Source: Schizochytrium sp. TIO01
Taxonomy: Eukaryota; Sar; Bigyra; Thraustochytrida; Thraustochytriidae
Assembly: GCA_004764695.1 (NCBI GenBank)
Contig: SMSO01000031.1
Span: 432,600-496,599, forward strand
Length of the DNA stretch: 64,000 nucleotides
Reading direction: 5' to 3'
Translations under genes and position numbers: made by a program
Shown: piece by piece, positions 20,201 through 35,200 of the stretch
How the letters are laid out: each line of letters starts with the position of its first letter
Numbering within the stretch: position 1 is the first letter of the stretch
The notes under the pieces: model-generated
What the model was told of the DNA's origin: nothing
Database searches by the model: none
The model's input: only the letters and a program-made list of their open reading frames with translations

Positions 20201-23200
20201 AGGCCATCAAGCAAAGCGCATCTAGTGAACTGTATTTCACGGACTTATTTGACAGCTCTATCGTGGTTGCTTTGACAACTAACAATGTGGAATTTTCGAA
20301 TCCGTTACTCTTCGAAGTATTTGATTCTCCCTCTGTACTACAGGTTGTTCCTCTGTCAGCTCCTCTGCGCGGGGGTACTCTTGTAAAGATAGAACTAGAC
20401 CTGAATGCGACAGCATTAGATGTATCCTGCTGGTTCGGTGCACACATGGTGAGTGCTGATGTTTTCCATGATGGATTTCAGGTTGAGTGCCTCACGCCAC
20501 TCGTTGAACTTCCTCAACAAGTCCCCCTTCAAGTTTCGGCCAACACTGGTATAGACTTTTTTGAGGGAACATTTACTTTTGAATTTGTGAACACTCTTCC
20601 AGCAGAGATTCTTGAGATTGAGCCTCGGTTTGGGCCTGCATCGGGAGGTACATTACTTACATTGTATGGTGAGGCACTTGATGGACTTGATCTCGACGAC
20701 CAGGATATTTTCTGTTTGTTTACGAATCCGATTGATACTCAAGTTGTCGACACTACTGCTACTCTTCTTATGCCGTCTGGATCTGTACAATGTCTCACAC
20801 CATCGCAAAACAATTTCTCTGCGACCCAACCCAAATATGTATCGCTTGATATTGGCGTTGGTGAACAGCGACAAGTTCTCACAGCATCTCATGTAAAATT
20901 CACTTTTGATGAAGATATTGTGCTGCAAGCAATTGATCCGCCTTATGGACTTCGCTTTGGCGGCTCGGATATTCTTGTTCACGCTGGACCTGTGCCTGCA
21001 TCTCGCCAGTATGTGGATGGCCAGCTTCTGTGTCAGATTGGCAATCAAGTGGTCGATGCAAAACTCCTTCAACCTGGAGATATTGCTCTTCTGAGCTGTC
21101 CAGTTCCTAGGCTTGAACCTGAAAAACAAATCGAAAGCTTTGGGTTTTCAGGCTCTGAACCACATCCCCGGGTGGAGAGGATTCAGGTCACCTCGTCAGC
21201 ACCAACTAAAGAGGTTGGCAGAATTGACTTTGTGGCAAGTGATTTTGAAAAGGATGTTCAAAATGTTACTCTACTTGGGGGAGATGCAACTATCTATGAG
21301 CTTTCAACAACATTAGAACCTTCCAACCGAGCACAGGTCGTCTCTATTTCTACGAGCTCAAGCGCCCTTTATCCTGAAACCCATTCAATCACTGTGCAAG
21401 CTGACCTTGAAGTTCAACAAACTACGGCCAGAGTTATTCTAGATGTTCAAGCATCAGCTGAAGTACACCAAGTTCAACGCATTTCAGTTTCTGCTGCGCA
21501 GAATCTTGACGGGAGCTTTACTTTAAGCTACCAGAACGTCTCAACCGGCAACATTCTTGTAAGTAGCAGCGCAACCGACCTGGAAAATGCACTTTCGCAC
21601 ATCGTAAGTGTGACGGTCTCTCTCGATAACGATTACGATGTTTCAGGTATTCGTCACGCATGGTTAGTGACTTTTCCCATCGAAGAAGCAAACCCAGATC
21701 TTCTTGCGCTTGATGATAGTAACTTAGAAGGTGAGGACCACAGTTTTATAGTTGAAGAGATTACCCCCCAAGCACTCTGTGAAGTTCAGACTATCAAAAT
21801 CAACAAAGCAGCAAATGGCATCACGGTATCTTATCATGGATTTGAAAGTTCTCTTTCTCTCGCAAACTCCGATATTTCCGATTCTAGTAAAGTTGAAACA
21901 TGGATAGAAAGTATCCCGGCTTTTGGTGAAGGAAGTGTTTCTGTCAGTCAAGAACAAGAAGAAACTACATTTGTGGTTTATCAAGTATCTTTTGAGGGAA
22001 TTAATGGTGACCTAGATTTGTTAGAGCTCTCCGACGAAGATTCTTTAGTTCTGCAAAACCGCAACGGAACAAGTATTCATGTACATGGTTTTCTGAATGT
22101 TGATGTCTACACTGAAACTGGGTATAGCGCTCTGGTGAGCATGGATCTTTCAACAGTACGAGAAGATGACCTTGTACGCACTCTCACTTCTCAATTTAAT
22201 GGATATGATGAAAGCCTCTTCTCTTTGCGTATAGACCGAAGTACGCCTTCAAACGGGAATAATGGAGCTAGAACATATATAATGACTTTGCCACCATACT
22301 TCGAGGTGAAAAAGTCTGCTGTAGACCAGCTTGTTGGTACTAATACAACCGTTTCTGTCGCGTCATCCAATGGACTTGATACAGCGAGTGGATATTTCAC
22401 CGTTCAGCTCCAAATGGGAGCAAATGGAGGATTGACTGCTTCATCTTCCCCTATCGCATTTAATGCATCCGCAAACGAACTAGAGGATGCGCTTCATAGC
22501 TTAGGGCTATCTTTTCCACCGGCCGAAGTTAACCTTGTAGACTCTGGGCCATTTACTTACTCCTGGCTTATCAAACTCTCAGGACCTCCCAAGAATGCTT
22601 CCAACGGCGACCCGGAGTACTTTGTAACGAATGGTGCGTCCCTGAATGGCTTCTCGGTATCTACAAAGAAAGAACGCAGCGCACGATTAAACGAAATTCA
22701 AACCATTCGAACAACGACGTCGTCCGGGTTGGGGCGTATAACAGGAGTTTTTGGAATCTCTTTGGGCACAGTTTACGGAAAGGTCCGCGGTATTCCCTGC
22801 GATGCAACTGAGGAATATGTTCGTGATGCCATTCATGATCAAGCTCCTGAGACGGGGTTAGTTACCGTCACTCGAGAAGACATAGGAACATTTGAATATG
22901 CTTGGACAATTACATTCGTAGAGCTTGCTGGCGACCTACCAATGCTTTCAGTAGACAGTTCTAAACTTTATTCGACCCTGCCTGGAGATGATGCATTCTT
23001 GGAGGTTAAAGAAGTTCAGAAAGGCGATGGTGGCCCCCTCGATGGGTTTTTCCTTCTACGTTGTACCTCATGTGGGCAAGTTGTACAAGAAACTAAGGTC
23101 CCATACGATGCCTCGGCGACTGAAATGCAGACGTTGGTGAATAGTTTACTTTCTCAAGGTGGAAACGCTTCAAGTGTTGACTCAGTGGAGGTCTCTTCTG

Positions 23201-26200
23201 AAGATCTTAATGGAGCTCGCACATGGACGATTTATTTTGCGGCGTTGAAAGATGACCCTTTACCACCGACGCTTGAAGTACGCATGGGTGGTCTACAAGG
23301 CTCTGGTGCGGACGTCTCGCTTAAGTACGCAAGCTCTCCTAGCATTGCTGAGATCCAATCTATTCATTTAATACCCTCCCTATCTGATACGATTACCTGT
23401 TTTGCTTCTGGAAACGAGTTCAATTTATCTTATGGAACAAGTGCAGCTTACTTGGCGCTTTCGTTGCAGGAGGCACTAAAATCTGGGGAAGTTATTCAAG
23501 TATCTCGCCAAGATGATTCACCAAATCGAACCTGGTATATTACTTACACCGATCGCGTTGGCGACGTTCCTGATGATCTTCTGAGTTGTGCAAATAGCGA
23601 TGTGACAATTGCAACTCAGGTAAATGGAACTGGGCAAAGCTTGAGTGGAGGCTTTCAGCTCCGCTACAATGGCGTGAGTTCTGATTACCTGACGTTCAAT
23701 GCAAGTGTAGGGGATATAGAAACTGCCCTAGAAAGAATTAACCGAGCAGCAATTAGCATAACTCGTAGTTCAAGCCCAGATATCAACGGTGGATACTCAT
23801 GGAATATTACTTCTGGTCGTGAAATGGAAATTGATGTGGTTTATGCAGACTCTCTTTTTGGAACCAATGCAGTCGCTCGCTTCAATCCCCTCACATCCCT
23901 ACCAGACCGTAATGAAACCTTTCAGCTATTTTATGAAATGGAGTACACTAGATCTCTTGGGTTTAGTACTTCCGCTTCGGAACTTCAGGAGGCTCTCGAG
24001 GCGTTAGAAAAAATAGATGCTGTAATTGTATCACGAGCTGGGCCAGACAAATATGGTAATATAACTTGGATGATCACCTTTATGCCTTTGATCGACGGGG
24101 AATACACGAAGAATTATGGAGCTCAGCCAATCTTCACAGTAGATGAAGAAATGCTTCACCGTGTAGATGTTCAAAGGGTTTCGTATGGCACACGTGCTTT
24201 TGACGGAAATTTGACTCTATCTCTCGGCAACGGAAACAGTCAAACTGTTCAGATGGGTCCTGAATGGTCTAGTACTATGCTTGCCAACCAGGTACATGCA
24301 GCATTACAAAGCCTATATGTTAATATGACAAATGAGGTAGATGTCATTCAAACTGGTCCCACTGTTGATGGAACCGTATCGTGGGAATTTGAAATGCCTT
24401 GGAATGGGAATGAATACGACAAGTTAAATGTTGCTGCAACTGGCTTTGAAGGAGTAGCTACTCTGGCCAGCATTGGATACAGCTCTTACGCAGAGCCTGA
24501 GCTTTCAGGAAAATTTAAACTTATTGTAAACAACAGCATTGATTCAACAGAAGCTCTGTTTATGAATGCTAGTGCAGAAGAACTCCAGCTTGCTCTCGAA
24601 GCCCTAGTGGGTGAGGATACTGTGCGTGTGGTGAAATTGCAACAGCCGCAAGACCAGAACAACCGAAATTTTTTTTGGGATGTTACATTTCTAGATGATA
24701 CTTTTGATAACAGTGAAGTGTCCCCAATTCTTCAACTGGATGTCTCTGAGATTGCTGGTCCTAATGATCGCGTGGCAAATGTCACTGTTTTGGACGTGGA
24801 GACGGTAAATGAAATGCAGATAGTAACTCTTCTTGCAAAGAACAATAGCGCTCTAGAGGGGTCTTTTGCATTCACTCTTCCTCAATCTTGGTTTCCAGAA
24901 CCATATTCTAACTTCTCTGCATCAGCAAGGACAACGGCATACCTTTCCTACAATGCAACCTCGTCTGAAGTAATGCGCGCTATGATGGAGATTTTATCTT
25001 TGCATGGTTACAGTACTGATGCAGCTCAGGTGCTTCAAGTTGAGTCACTCGAAGAATCATCGTGGCGTCTATCTGCACTCTCTGAGCTTGTGGGGGACCT
25101 TGAGCCTATTATTGTTCAAACCAGCCGTCTGCGCAGTTTGGCAAACGTAAGTGTTGTGGAAAAGGTCAATGGTACTACTAAGAGAATATCTGGAGCACTT
25201 CGACTTAATGTTATTGGACCATGCTACGACGGAGAATGCTATACTCGTGCGTTGAAGTTAGATATTACTTCCTCTACAACAGCTGATGATGTCAAGTCAG
25301 CTCTTCAAGTCCTTGACGACCCTTGGTTGTATACAGCTCAGGTTTTCATGGAAGTAACTGATAACACAGGTGGTAGAAGCTGGACCGTGAGCTTTGCTGA
25401 TGGCACCCCGTACAGACGGTTGTTTGTCGACACAGCTTTGTCCACACTTTCTGGAACACGACCTTGGACCCGTGTAGATACATGGGGGCTGGAAAGTCCC
25501 ACTGGCGAGGTTATGGTTCGCCTTTCTATCAATGGACAAGACTTCTCTTTGAGCGAACAATCATATGAATACCTTGAGTTACCAGTTGTCCATGGTGTGT
25601 ACCCGAACCATGGTTCAACTGCAGGTGGGACACTTGTTGTGATTTTGGGAGAATATTTAGCAGACCCTGCGAGTGCACGACAGCTATCCTGCCAATTTGG
25701 AGATTTGGCACCTATCGAAGCTTTTGCAGTGAATAAGAGTGCAGTTTATTGTGTAACCCCTGCTGTAGGCTGGGCTGGTCCACGCGAAGTAAAAGTTGGG
25801 CCATGGGGTGCTGCTACCTATGCACCTTCACGTGTAAACTTTACGTTTTCGGAGCCCCTCGTTATTTTCGGCATATACCCTCGCCAAATTCCCCTTGGTC
25901 AAGAGTCTGAGGTGCGCATTACAGGAAGTGGGTTTGTGCCTTCAGATGAACTCGTTTGTAGATTTTCTGTGGCCCAAGCTGCGGAGCAAATCAAACTCCT
26001 TGTAACGGCAACATGGCTAGACTCTTTCGAGGTGCACTGTAAATTCCCGGCTCATGCAATCAGTGTTGCAAGCAACATGCATGTAGAAGTGTCGAATAAC
26101 GGACTAGACTTTACTTCATCAAGTTCAGACTTGCTGGTTTTTGAAGCTCCCAATGTTACCAACGTTTCTCCACGAAGTGGTGCAGCGAATCGAGTTGGTT

Positions 26201-29200
26201 CAAAACTTGTTCTTAGTGGATCAAACTTTAGTAGCTCGCCCGAGTTAGCATGTCGCTTTGATGGTGAAATCGTAGCCCCTGCCAAATTCGTAAATGAGGG
26301 AGAGGTTTGGTGCTGGACTCCGGTACTAAACCGTTCTCTTGATAACTTTTCCCTGAATCGTCACCTGCATACAAATGGTGACTTCGTATTTCCTGACACC
26401 CACGGATTCCCTCTGTACCAATCAAGGTTGGTTGACTTAGAATTATCAATCAATGGTGCTGACTTTCATCAAACAGGTTTCCGATTTCTTTACACTAAAG
26501 AAGCCTCTTTGGATACGGTTTCGCCGGCAAAGGGCTACATTGGTACAGCTTCAGGTCTCCACCTATTCCTTCAAGGTTCAAACTTCATCAACTCTACGGA
26601 TCTTTCTTGTCAGCTTGGACATTTCAATGGAGTAGCCACATATTTGTCTCCTTCTGCTATGGTTTGTCATATTCGTCTCAGCCCTGATTCTCACGAACTT
26701 ACTGGGCAAGGCAGACATTTTGTGGTGAGCGTCTCAAATAATGGGTATGACTTTTCGACTGATTTCGTAGTGTTCGAGAGCCTTGGACAGTGCCCTGAGG
26801 GTCGGTACTGCTCTGAGTCAACTCAAGCATTGCCGTGCCCGCCTGGTGCATATTGCCCTGGTTTAGGGAATGCGAATTTCACACTCTGCCCTCGTGGAAC
26901 ATATCAGCCTATGCCTGGCACTCAAGGTTGCTTACGGTGTCCAATTGGATATGCCTGCCCAGAAAATGGCATGCGAGTTCCACGTATCTGCCCTGCTGGC
27001 TTTGTATGTGACGTGACAGGTACAGAAGAGCCACGCCAACCCTGCCCTGAGGGCCACTTTTGTCTTGAAGGTACAGCAACCACAGCTACCACTTGCGGTG
27101 ATCCATCAGAACTTTCGAGTGAATTAACACCTTCCCGCCGCCTCGGAGAGTTGAGTGGGACCATTCGCAAGCATCGATCTCCTTTTGGCGGGGATTTTGT
27201 TCTTGGATCCCGAAACTCAGCATGCTGGAGCAATTCCACCTCTGATTTTGGCCTGCAAGTAACACACTATCCTGGGCGCTTCTGGTCTGAGCGGCATCTG
27301 CTTCCGCTGGACCCCTACACTCCATTTTCCCCTATGCGTGGACGTTATTGTCTTGACGACAGCTGTATGCGATTAAGTGACAGCGACGCCATGCGAGTTA
27401 CAGATTATGCTTTCACGTACACCAACTTCAATTTGCGTAGACCGGTACCTTGTCCTGCTGGCACCTACTGTGCTCCAGGTACTGCTGTCGGGGAAAGCAA
27501 CATGAAAAATTTTACTACTCCTCAGCCTTGTTTTGAGAGTATGTATTGTCCAGAGGGTAGTGCATCGCCTCAAGGTGTGGGGGATTGCCCCGCAGGTTTC
27601 TATTGCCCCTTTGGAACACGCTTACCTTGTCCACCAGGGACATACTGTCCCCGAGAAGGAATGGATACTCCCCTTCCGTGCCCTCCTAGTACTTTTAATA
27701 GTATGGTGGGGCAAACAGCATGTGTTTCTTGCGCGCCTGGCTACTATTGTCCTGGCTTTGGTCGTGTAGATCCTGCTACTTGTCCTCATGGGTTTGTTTG
27801 TTCCGAGGAAGGTTTGAGTAAACCAGATACACGGTGCCCAGCTGGCTTCTATTGTCCAAATGGTACCATGACCTCTGACGTGTTCCGTAATGATACCACA
27901 CGGCGTCCATACCCTTGCTACCCCGGTACATATTGCCCGGGTGGTGTTGGCTACAATCAATCGATTGAAGGAGATTATCTATACGCTCAGCCATGCGCCC
28001 AAGGATTTTACTGTGAGCTTGGTTCCACATCGCCGAAAGGAGCAGGGTTGTGTCCAAAAGGATTTTATTGTCCTCCTGGTACAGCTGTTCCTATTCCTAC
28101 TGCCCCCGGCTCATTTGCGTACATGGAAGGTACTGTGCAAGCTGCAAAATGCTTGCCTGGGTATTATGCTCCGACCATTGAGACAGTTTCTTGCTACCCA
28201 TGTCCCGCCGGTACACAATGTGTAAACGATGGCACATCAGAAGCTCTCATTTGTCCACCGGGTACATACAAAACAATGACTCAACCTGGCGAGAGTGTGG
28301 TATGTAAAGGCTGCCCAGCAGGCACTTGGTCTAAAAACTGGGAACTTCGGGATGACAGTGAGTGTACGATCTGCCCACCAGGTGTAACATGCCCTATGGA
28401 TGGTATGTCATTTCCATGCTCATATGACGATTTGCCAACACCATATACTCCCACGGGGCTCAGCGAATCCAAATATAAATGTACGAACAAGGGGTCCAAC
28501 TTTTATTATGGTTACCTGGAATGGCCAATTGATGAACGAGGCCGTGGTCCAAACCTTGTAACATCTACCAAGGTTCAAGGCGCAACTGAAATTATTCAAG
28601 ATGACGAAGGAAACAATATCACTGTTACTGTCCAATGCTACAGTAACTTGCAGCCTGAAGGCAGTAAGGTCTATCAGCGTTTTCAAGATTATCACGGTCC
28701 ACGTTATGAAATTCAGTCTGGCGGTGTGTACCATCAAGGGTATGGCGATGGAACCTATGAAGGTTATTATGGACGAGGATCGCTTTATATTGAACAGCCA
28801 GTTTCAAACATATACTATTCTGCACGAAACTGTACCCCTGGTTATTTCACGTATAACACAACTAGTCGAACGGACTCATGGGTAGTTGGCACATGTGAAG
28901 CAGATTTAATTTGTGCATACACCAATAAAGCAGAGGCCCAACCATGCAATGAGGGATATATTTGCGGAAATGGCACAAACGCTCTTACAGCACTTGATAT
29001 TGAATGTGCACCTGGTTATTACTGTGACTTTGGAACGACAACCGATGTCAGCTTGGAAGCTCCACAAGGACGTTATCATGACCTCTGTGAGGAAGGTTAC
29101 TACTGCGAACGAGGCACTGGCGCAGGCCAAGCTCAGTCAAAGTCATGCCCCGTAGGATACTTTTGCCCTACTGGACTCGGAAATCCATACATGGGACTTC

Positions 29201-32200
29201 CTGCGGGCGACTCACTTGTGAGATTTTTGAACGAGACATCTGCAAATCCTTTCTATGACTACCTGTATATTGCCATGTGGGACCCAGAAAACTTTGAACC
29301 GCGTGAAATATCCGCGCATGATGACCGCTGCTTCAAAGGCATCAACGAGGACCTTCAGGAGACTTATCGCATGAAAAGAACAGCAGATGGGCTGTACGAT
29401 GGCTATATTTCGGTTGCAATTGAGAATGACCTACAATGTGGTCGTGATCACAAGTGGCGGCTTATATCGGATACAATTGACCGTCTTCGCTGTGACTGTG
29501 ATGTATTCAAGGCGCGCGCTTTACTGATATACAGTTTGTGGGATTGTACGAGAAACAACAACAGTGACGCATGTGCAGAACTTGCAAGCGATGCTGATGG
29601 GTTTTACGCTAAGTTTGAATACACCACAAGTGAGCTGAAGTTCATCAAGGCACGAAAACTTTGTGATCATGCACTTGATCCAAGTATTGAGTGTGATGAC
29701 GTTCCCCATGGGGATCTTCTTGTTGTAGAGACCAATGCCACATCAACTGTTGTATATGATATGGAGACATATTGTGAGGGAACAGACTACCCAGAAAATT
29801 GTATGCTTTTCAAATTTCGAAACGATGCTTCTCAGACACATCGAAGGAGCATGGCATTCAACTCCTACGATGATCTGAAGGCATTTGTATACTCGGAAGA
29901 AGACAACCTTATTGATGATGATGATGCAACCACAATGGGAGAACGTCTCAGAGATCGTTACGGCATTACATCTTCGTCATCGTTTGACCCATATCAGGGA
30001 ACATTTAATACTCAAGTTGACAACAAAATGGATTGCTCGCAAACTGATCGGTGTTCATACATTGATGCGATTCTCTATGATCTTTGGGGGTCTATTCAGA
30101 TTATTGACGAATTTGGAACTGATGCAAAGGCATTACTGAGTTCAGACCGTCTCGATTCTTGCGCATGCCAGGACTTGGCAAGGTGTCCAGATGGAACAAC
30201 TTCTTCAACAGGGGCTACTAACATTTATGCCTGCGTGAAAAGTGGAGATGAGGTCCTTACACGTTTAATGCCGCTGGTACCAATGAATCCAATCATTAAC
30301 ATGAGTGGATGGGAAGATACACTAGAGATCATGGATCGCGAGGAGACTGACGAGGAAGCAGCCGCTGGACTTTTTGGTGACTATGTATCGGACGGCTATG
30401 TTGGCCTTGGCACTATTGCTCTCAAGGCCTGGGACATTGCAGTTGTGACTTTAGACCTTCGTAGTGTATTGCGTAATATGACGTACAACGACCACTACCA
30501 GTTGTCCATATATCTAGATTGTAAACCGTGTCAGGTTCGAGTTATTTGCGACAGCTTGGATGAGACAGAACGTCCTGACTGCTGTGATTGCTCGCGGCAC
30601 GGTTTACCTTACTGGTTTGAGGACGTCAATTATGACCCAGAGGACTACCCTGATGACAAGCATGCTCTAGTCCAGGTCAACATTGCAGCACAGCGGGACC
30701 TTGAAGTTGTTTTTGTCCTCGAGCTTGTTCATGGTTTATACTACGGTCCGTTCCAGGACATCTCACCTGCCGCAGGCGATATTGTTATTCATCGCCCGTC
30801 GCGCGCTAATTGGGGTGAACGAGACCAATTTATCGCCGTTATTGTGCGTTCTGACTTCGAGGATCTCGGTCTACCCTACAACTTGCCACTCAGCATGCGC
30901 AGTTCTGGATCAACGTCAGGTTCTGAATATAGTCAATACGAAGTTGAGGATGACGCTTTTATCGATCGTGTTGCGCGCATTCATATTGGTGATCCTGACT
31001 ATGGTACTCGCTCGAACACGGAATTTAGCAACAGTTCAGCATCCAGTCGTAGGCGAAGTCTTGCAAACTATACGTCTCTAGATGATTTACTGAATGGGGG
31101 TACAAGCAACTCCTCTAACACCACACTAGAGTACGTAGCACGAGATCCTTCAAGTCTACTTGCTCGGGATGACGGATGGTGGGATCTAGTCGACGACGAT
31201 GGTACGGACTTCTTTGGATTGCATTATTTGCCATTTATGAGCAATTGCCGAGAGTATGACTCACATATTTACTTCAGCAAGGTTTTAGAAATGCATCCAG
31301 AACCATACTGTACACATGTTTCCCTTGAGGAAACTATTTACGTGAGCCCATACCCATGGAAGCACCAGACCGAACCCCAAGCGGACGACTGCAGGTTACC
31401 ACCTGACGAGCTTGATGCATTGTATGCTCCAGACAAATTTTGTGTGGATTCTGAAGATTGCAAGTCTAAGGAAGCTGAGTATCCTGGTATGGGCCTTTCG
31501 TGCACATATGAAGAGGAAATCTATCGTGCTGCTGATAAGACTCGTTGGTACGAAGCAAGCGAGGGAACAACCTTGTTTCATATCACCAAATACCCTGTCA
31601 ATGTTGATGATTTTGTTACATCTGGCAGTGAAAAATGGGGCCGCCGTTCAAATCTTGCTGCTCTTGTAGGCACTGAAAATTTGATTCCCATTGAAGTTGA
31701 GGAGGACTATGGAAGTCAAGAGAATCTTGTTCCGCGTAAAGTTTATTTTTACTTAATGTACTACCAGTACACTGCGGAGCGCAAGTCGATCGTTTATGGA
31801 TCCATTCGTTTTGATGATATGTGCACCATTAGTGATGACCCCACGGTGATTGAGAAGTTTTCAAAGTATGACCCTCCCATTGGAGAATGTGATAGCGATG
31901 ACTATGACTACACTGTCTACTTTCGATGGAGTCCTCTTGGATGGTTTGACTTGATTAACAACTTCCAGTTCAGTTGGGATGTATATGCCCTCTTTTTCAT
32001 GGTTGTTGGATTCGGAAGTGCAATGGTGGGTATGGTGTTGTGGATCTTCTCGCGGGTGCTCACAAGGCTTAAACACCCACCTCCTTTCAAATTCTTCTCT
32101 TTTTACCGAACTGTGGCCAAACCATCATCCTACGGAATGTTCCTCTCCTCGGTGCCAGTTGCATTGGTGGGTCTGGTAACTCTAACCTGGTTCACGTGGC

Positions 32201-35200
32201 TGGCCTCGGATGATGCATCTGTTTCTCCTTCCGCTGTCACTTTCGAAGGCATCACCGGAAACTTCCAGGACACTCTTATTCTGACCGACAGCAACCGTGA
32301 GCGCTATCGCAAAGGACGAATGGGAATGGTTTTCATTGTTAGTGCGTTTTACATGATTTATGCTTCTGTTAAGCTTGCCATTCCTGCGAATCGATTTGAT
32401 GAGCGCCGACGTGACGAACGTGCAAAATATGGAATTAACCGTGGAGATAATGATGACCTAGAAGAGCTCGATGATGATGAGCTCGAAGCAAGTGCTGCTT
32501 GGCGCCCACGCTTCTGGAAGCGTGCTCATGTCATCTTAGTGAGCTTAGTAGAGTGCCTAGGCTTATTGGCTATCTTTGAGTTTTCATACAGCAACACTTT
32601 TGAGACATATGTTATGGAATTCCTTGTGTGCTTCAAAATTTCGCATATGCTCTTTAACATTTTCTTGCAGGATGTTTTACGAGATGTCCTATTGATCGCT
32701 CCATTTGTCGTAGTCATTCAGGTAGTGGAAATGGTGGTGACAATGGGTTCATCTGATTTCATGGACTTTGTGGTATCATATGAGGTGGAATTGGGCATGA
32801 TGTTGGTGGAGAGATTGTTCGCGGAGCCTATGGTTGACCATGTTCTACTCATGCTCCCGAAATGGAAACTAATGTTTCGTCGCAAGTTCATCAACAACAG
32901 CCGTAAAATGACACGGGATCAGCGCGCACGTGAAGAAGCTGAATGGAAAAAAGTGAATGAGCTTATTGCACTTGAGACAGAGGGCGTTGAGCCCCTCCTT
33001 GGAGCTTACGCATCTTATGTCAACTCAGCTCAAGCTTTGATGATGGCGCCATTTGTAAACGTTTTTTTGATCGTCTTCAACAAAACAACGGAGATTCCAG
33101 ATGGGTATGGTATCCGAGAGACGGATTTGAAATTCTATTTCATGTTCTCCTTACTTATTATTCCTTTCACCCTGGCGATGGATATCTTTCTTCTTAGCGT
33201 TCAGGAGCTTACATTGGGATTCAAAATGTATGAGTATGTGTCTTACCAGCAGTATCGTTTTTCAGTGCGAGAGAATCGATGGCAAATGGATGCTGACACG
33301 GTGGACGAAAGCATTGCACCAAAGCTACAGTTCATTGATAGCTTATGCTTCTCATCGCAATACTATTTCATGGCAGGACTTCACGCCTGGGGAATCGTAT
33401 TATTTGTGTTTGGTGTGACAGTTCAAATTCGCAATACGTACAACCTCTTTGCTGATCCGATGATGCCTGCAATTCTGGCAGTTGTATTAGTTCTATGTGT
33501 TATTGTAGAACGTTTACTTCGTAAAATTGGTGATCGACTTGGTATTTGGAAGTTGCGGTCCTTGGAAGGCACAGTCGATGATGATGTTGCGAATAAGCTT
33601 GCAATTGGTGCTGGGCGTCAAGAAGATCTTGAGCAAGAGCGTCTTGAGCTACAAGCCATGAACTCTGAGCGCTTCAGGCATCGATTTCTTGAGCGCAACC
33701 GCCCTTGGATTCTTCAGCATCTCGCAGAACTTCTCACTCCTCGAACACTACAAATGCCAGGGCCAGATGGACGTCCAAACATTGAGTACATTCGTGATGT
33801 CTATAATGATCTTGTTGCAATGGGTGAGGGTCGGCGACAGGCCGGAGATCGGGAGGACATTTCTTCTGATGAGGAAGATGATCAAGAATTGATGCGTCGT
33901 AATTGGTCAAAGGCACCTCTCAGTGCATCGTCAAAAGCTATTGCACAATATTGGCTCATGCGTGCAAGGCAGCGTCGAGCTTTCTTCAAATTAGTGAAGG
34001 GCCATATTGAAAAACAGGTTGATGATGTGTGCAGCCAGTGTGGACGAAATCAGCAAAGCGGAGTGCAAATGTTTGCCGAGTTGGCTGATGAGAACCACAA
34101 ACCTGACCCTCGGGCCTTGGACAAGCTTATTCGCGAGTATGAAGAGGCCTACCCTGGAAAAGGCTTTGATGGGGCACTTTGGCAAGCCTTCTTTCGAGGT
34201 CACGCGAAGTTCACAACGCGCTGTCAAATTTGCCTGGACCAACAACGCCAAGCCGAATTGGCCAAGAAGAGGGAGGCCATGAGAGGACCAGGACCCGGCC
34301 GTGTTGCTAGGGCAGTTGATATTTCGTCTGACGAAGAGGATGAGGCTGACGATGATGTTTATGACCCAGTCATTGTATCGCGGACCTCGGTCGAGGGCCG
34401 TGCAATGTCGAAATGGCTTAACGCAGCTCGTACTCGCCTTGGCGGCGATTTCCCTCGCCCTGACGCCAGAGAGCAGATGAAAGAGTATGCTAACCGGATG
34501 AAGGATGCTAAGTTGCGTAAGGAAGCAAGGCGGAAGTCCCGACGTGGCCAAGGGGGTGCACGTGGTGTTCCTTCTTCATCCGCGAACCCGAATGCTGGCC
34601 GGGGCGAGGCTGATTCTCCGATCTTTGGCCAAGTCCAACTTTCGGCAGCAAGCACTGCAATCTTACAGCGTTGGGTTCGTAACGCACAAGCTTCTCTCGT
34701 GACAAAAGGTAAACAAAAAATGACTCAAATCAGGGCAGACTTAGATGATGTTTTGGACCATATGCGCGAAGAAGATGACTGGTTTTATTCGTCTGACTTC
34801 CGCCAGGAAGGCTTGGGCCTAAGGAGAGAAGGTGCTGATTTGCGAGATCAAGCAATGGCGTTGGATGGAGATGCGCAGATTAAAATCAGTGATCTCGAGC
34901 AAGGCCTAGAAGCCTTCCGGATAGAGACGAACCAGGAGATTGACAGTTTAACAGCTACTCTTGATGAGTACATTCAACAAGAAAAAATTAAGACAATCGA
35001 GGAGGCCGAGGACAAAATTCAAGAATTAACGCAAACTTTACAGCAATTGAAGGATGATTTCCGCCTTGCCCCGAACCTCACTGCTGCTCAGAGGACCGAA
35101 AAAACAAAGAATCATAACCAGCAAGTTCACGATTTGGAGCAACGCATCGCTAATGAACGTGCACACCAGCTCGAGGAACTTGAGGCAAGACTTCAAGACA

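Noticed and set aside
26791..29210. CRISPR-like or tandem DNA repeat
   Set aside because: The periodicity is at the protein level (CPxG modules) with diverged DNA and no constant spacer length.
31972..33530. Meckelin (TMEM67) or a GPCR as identity of the membrane domain
   Set aside because: A Cys-rich ectodomain plus multiple helices is reminiscent, but I see no specific meckelin or GPCR motif and the helix count differs.
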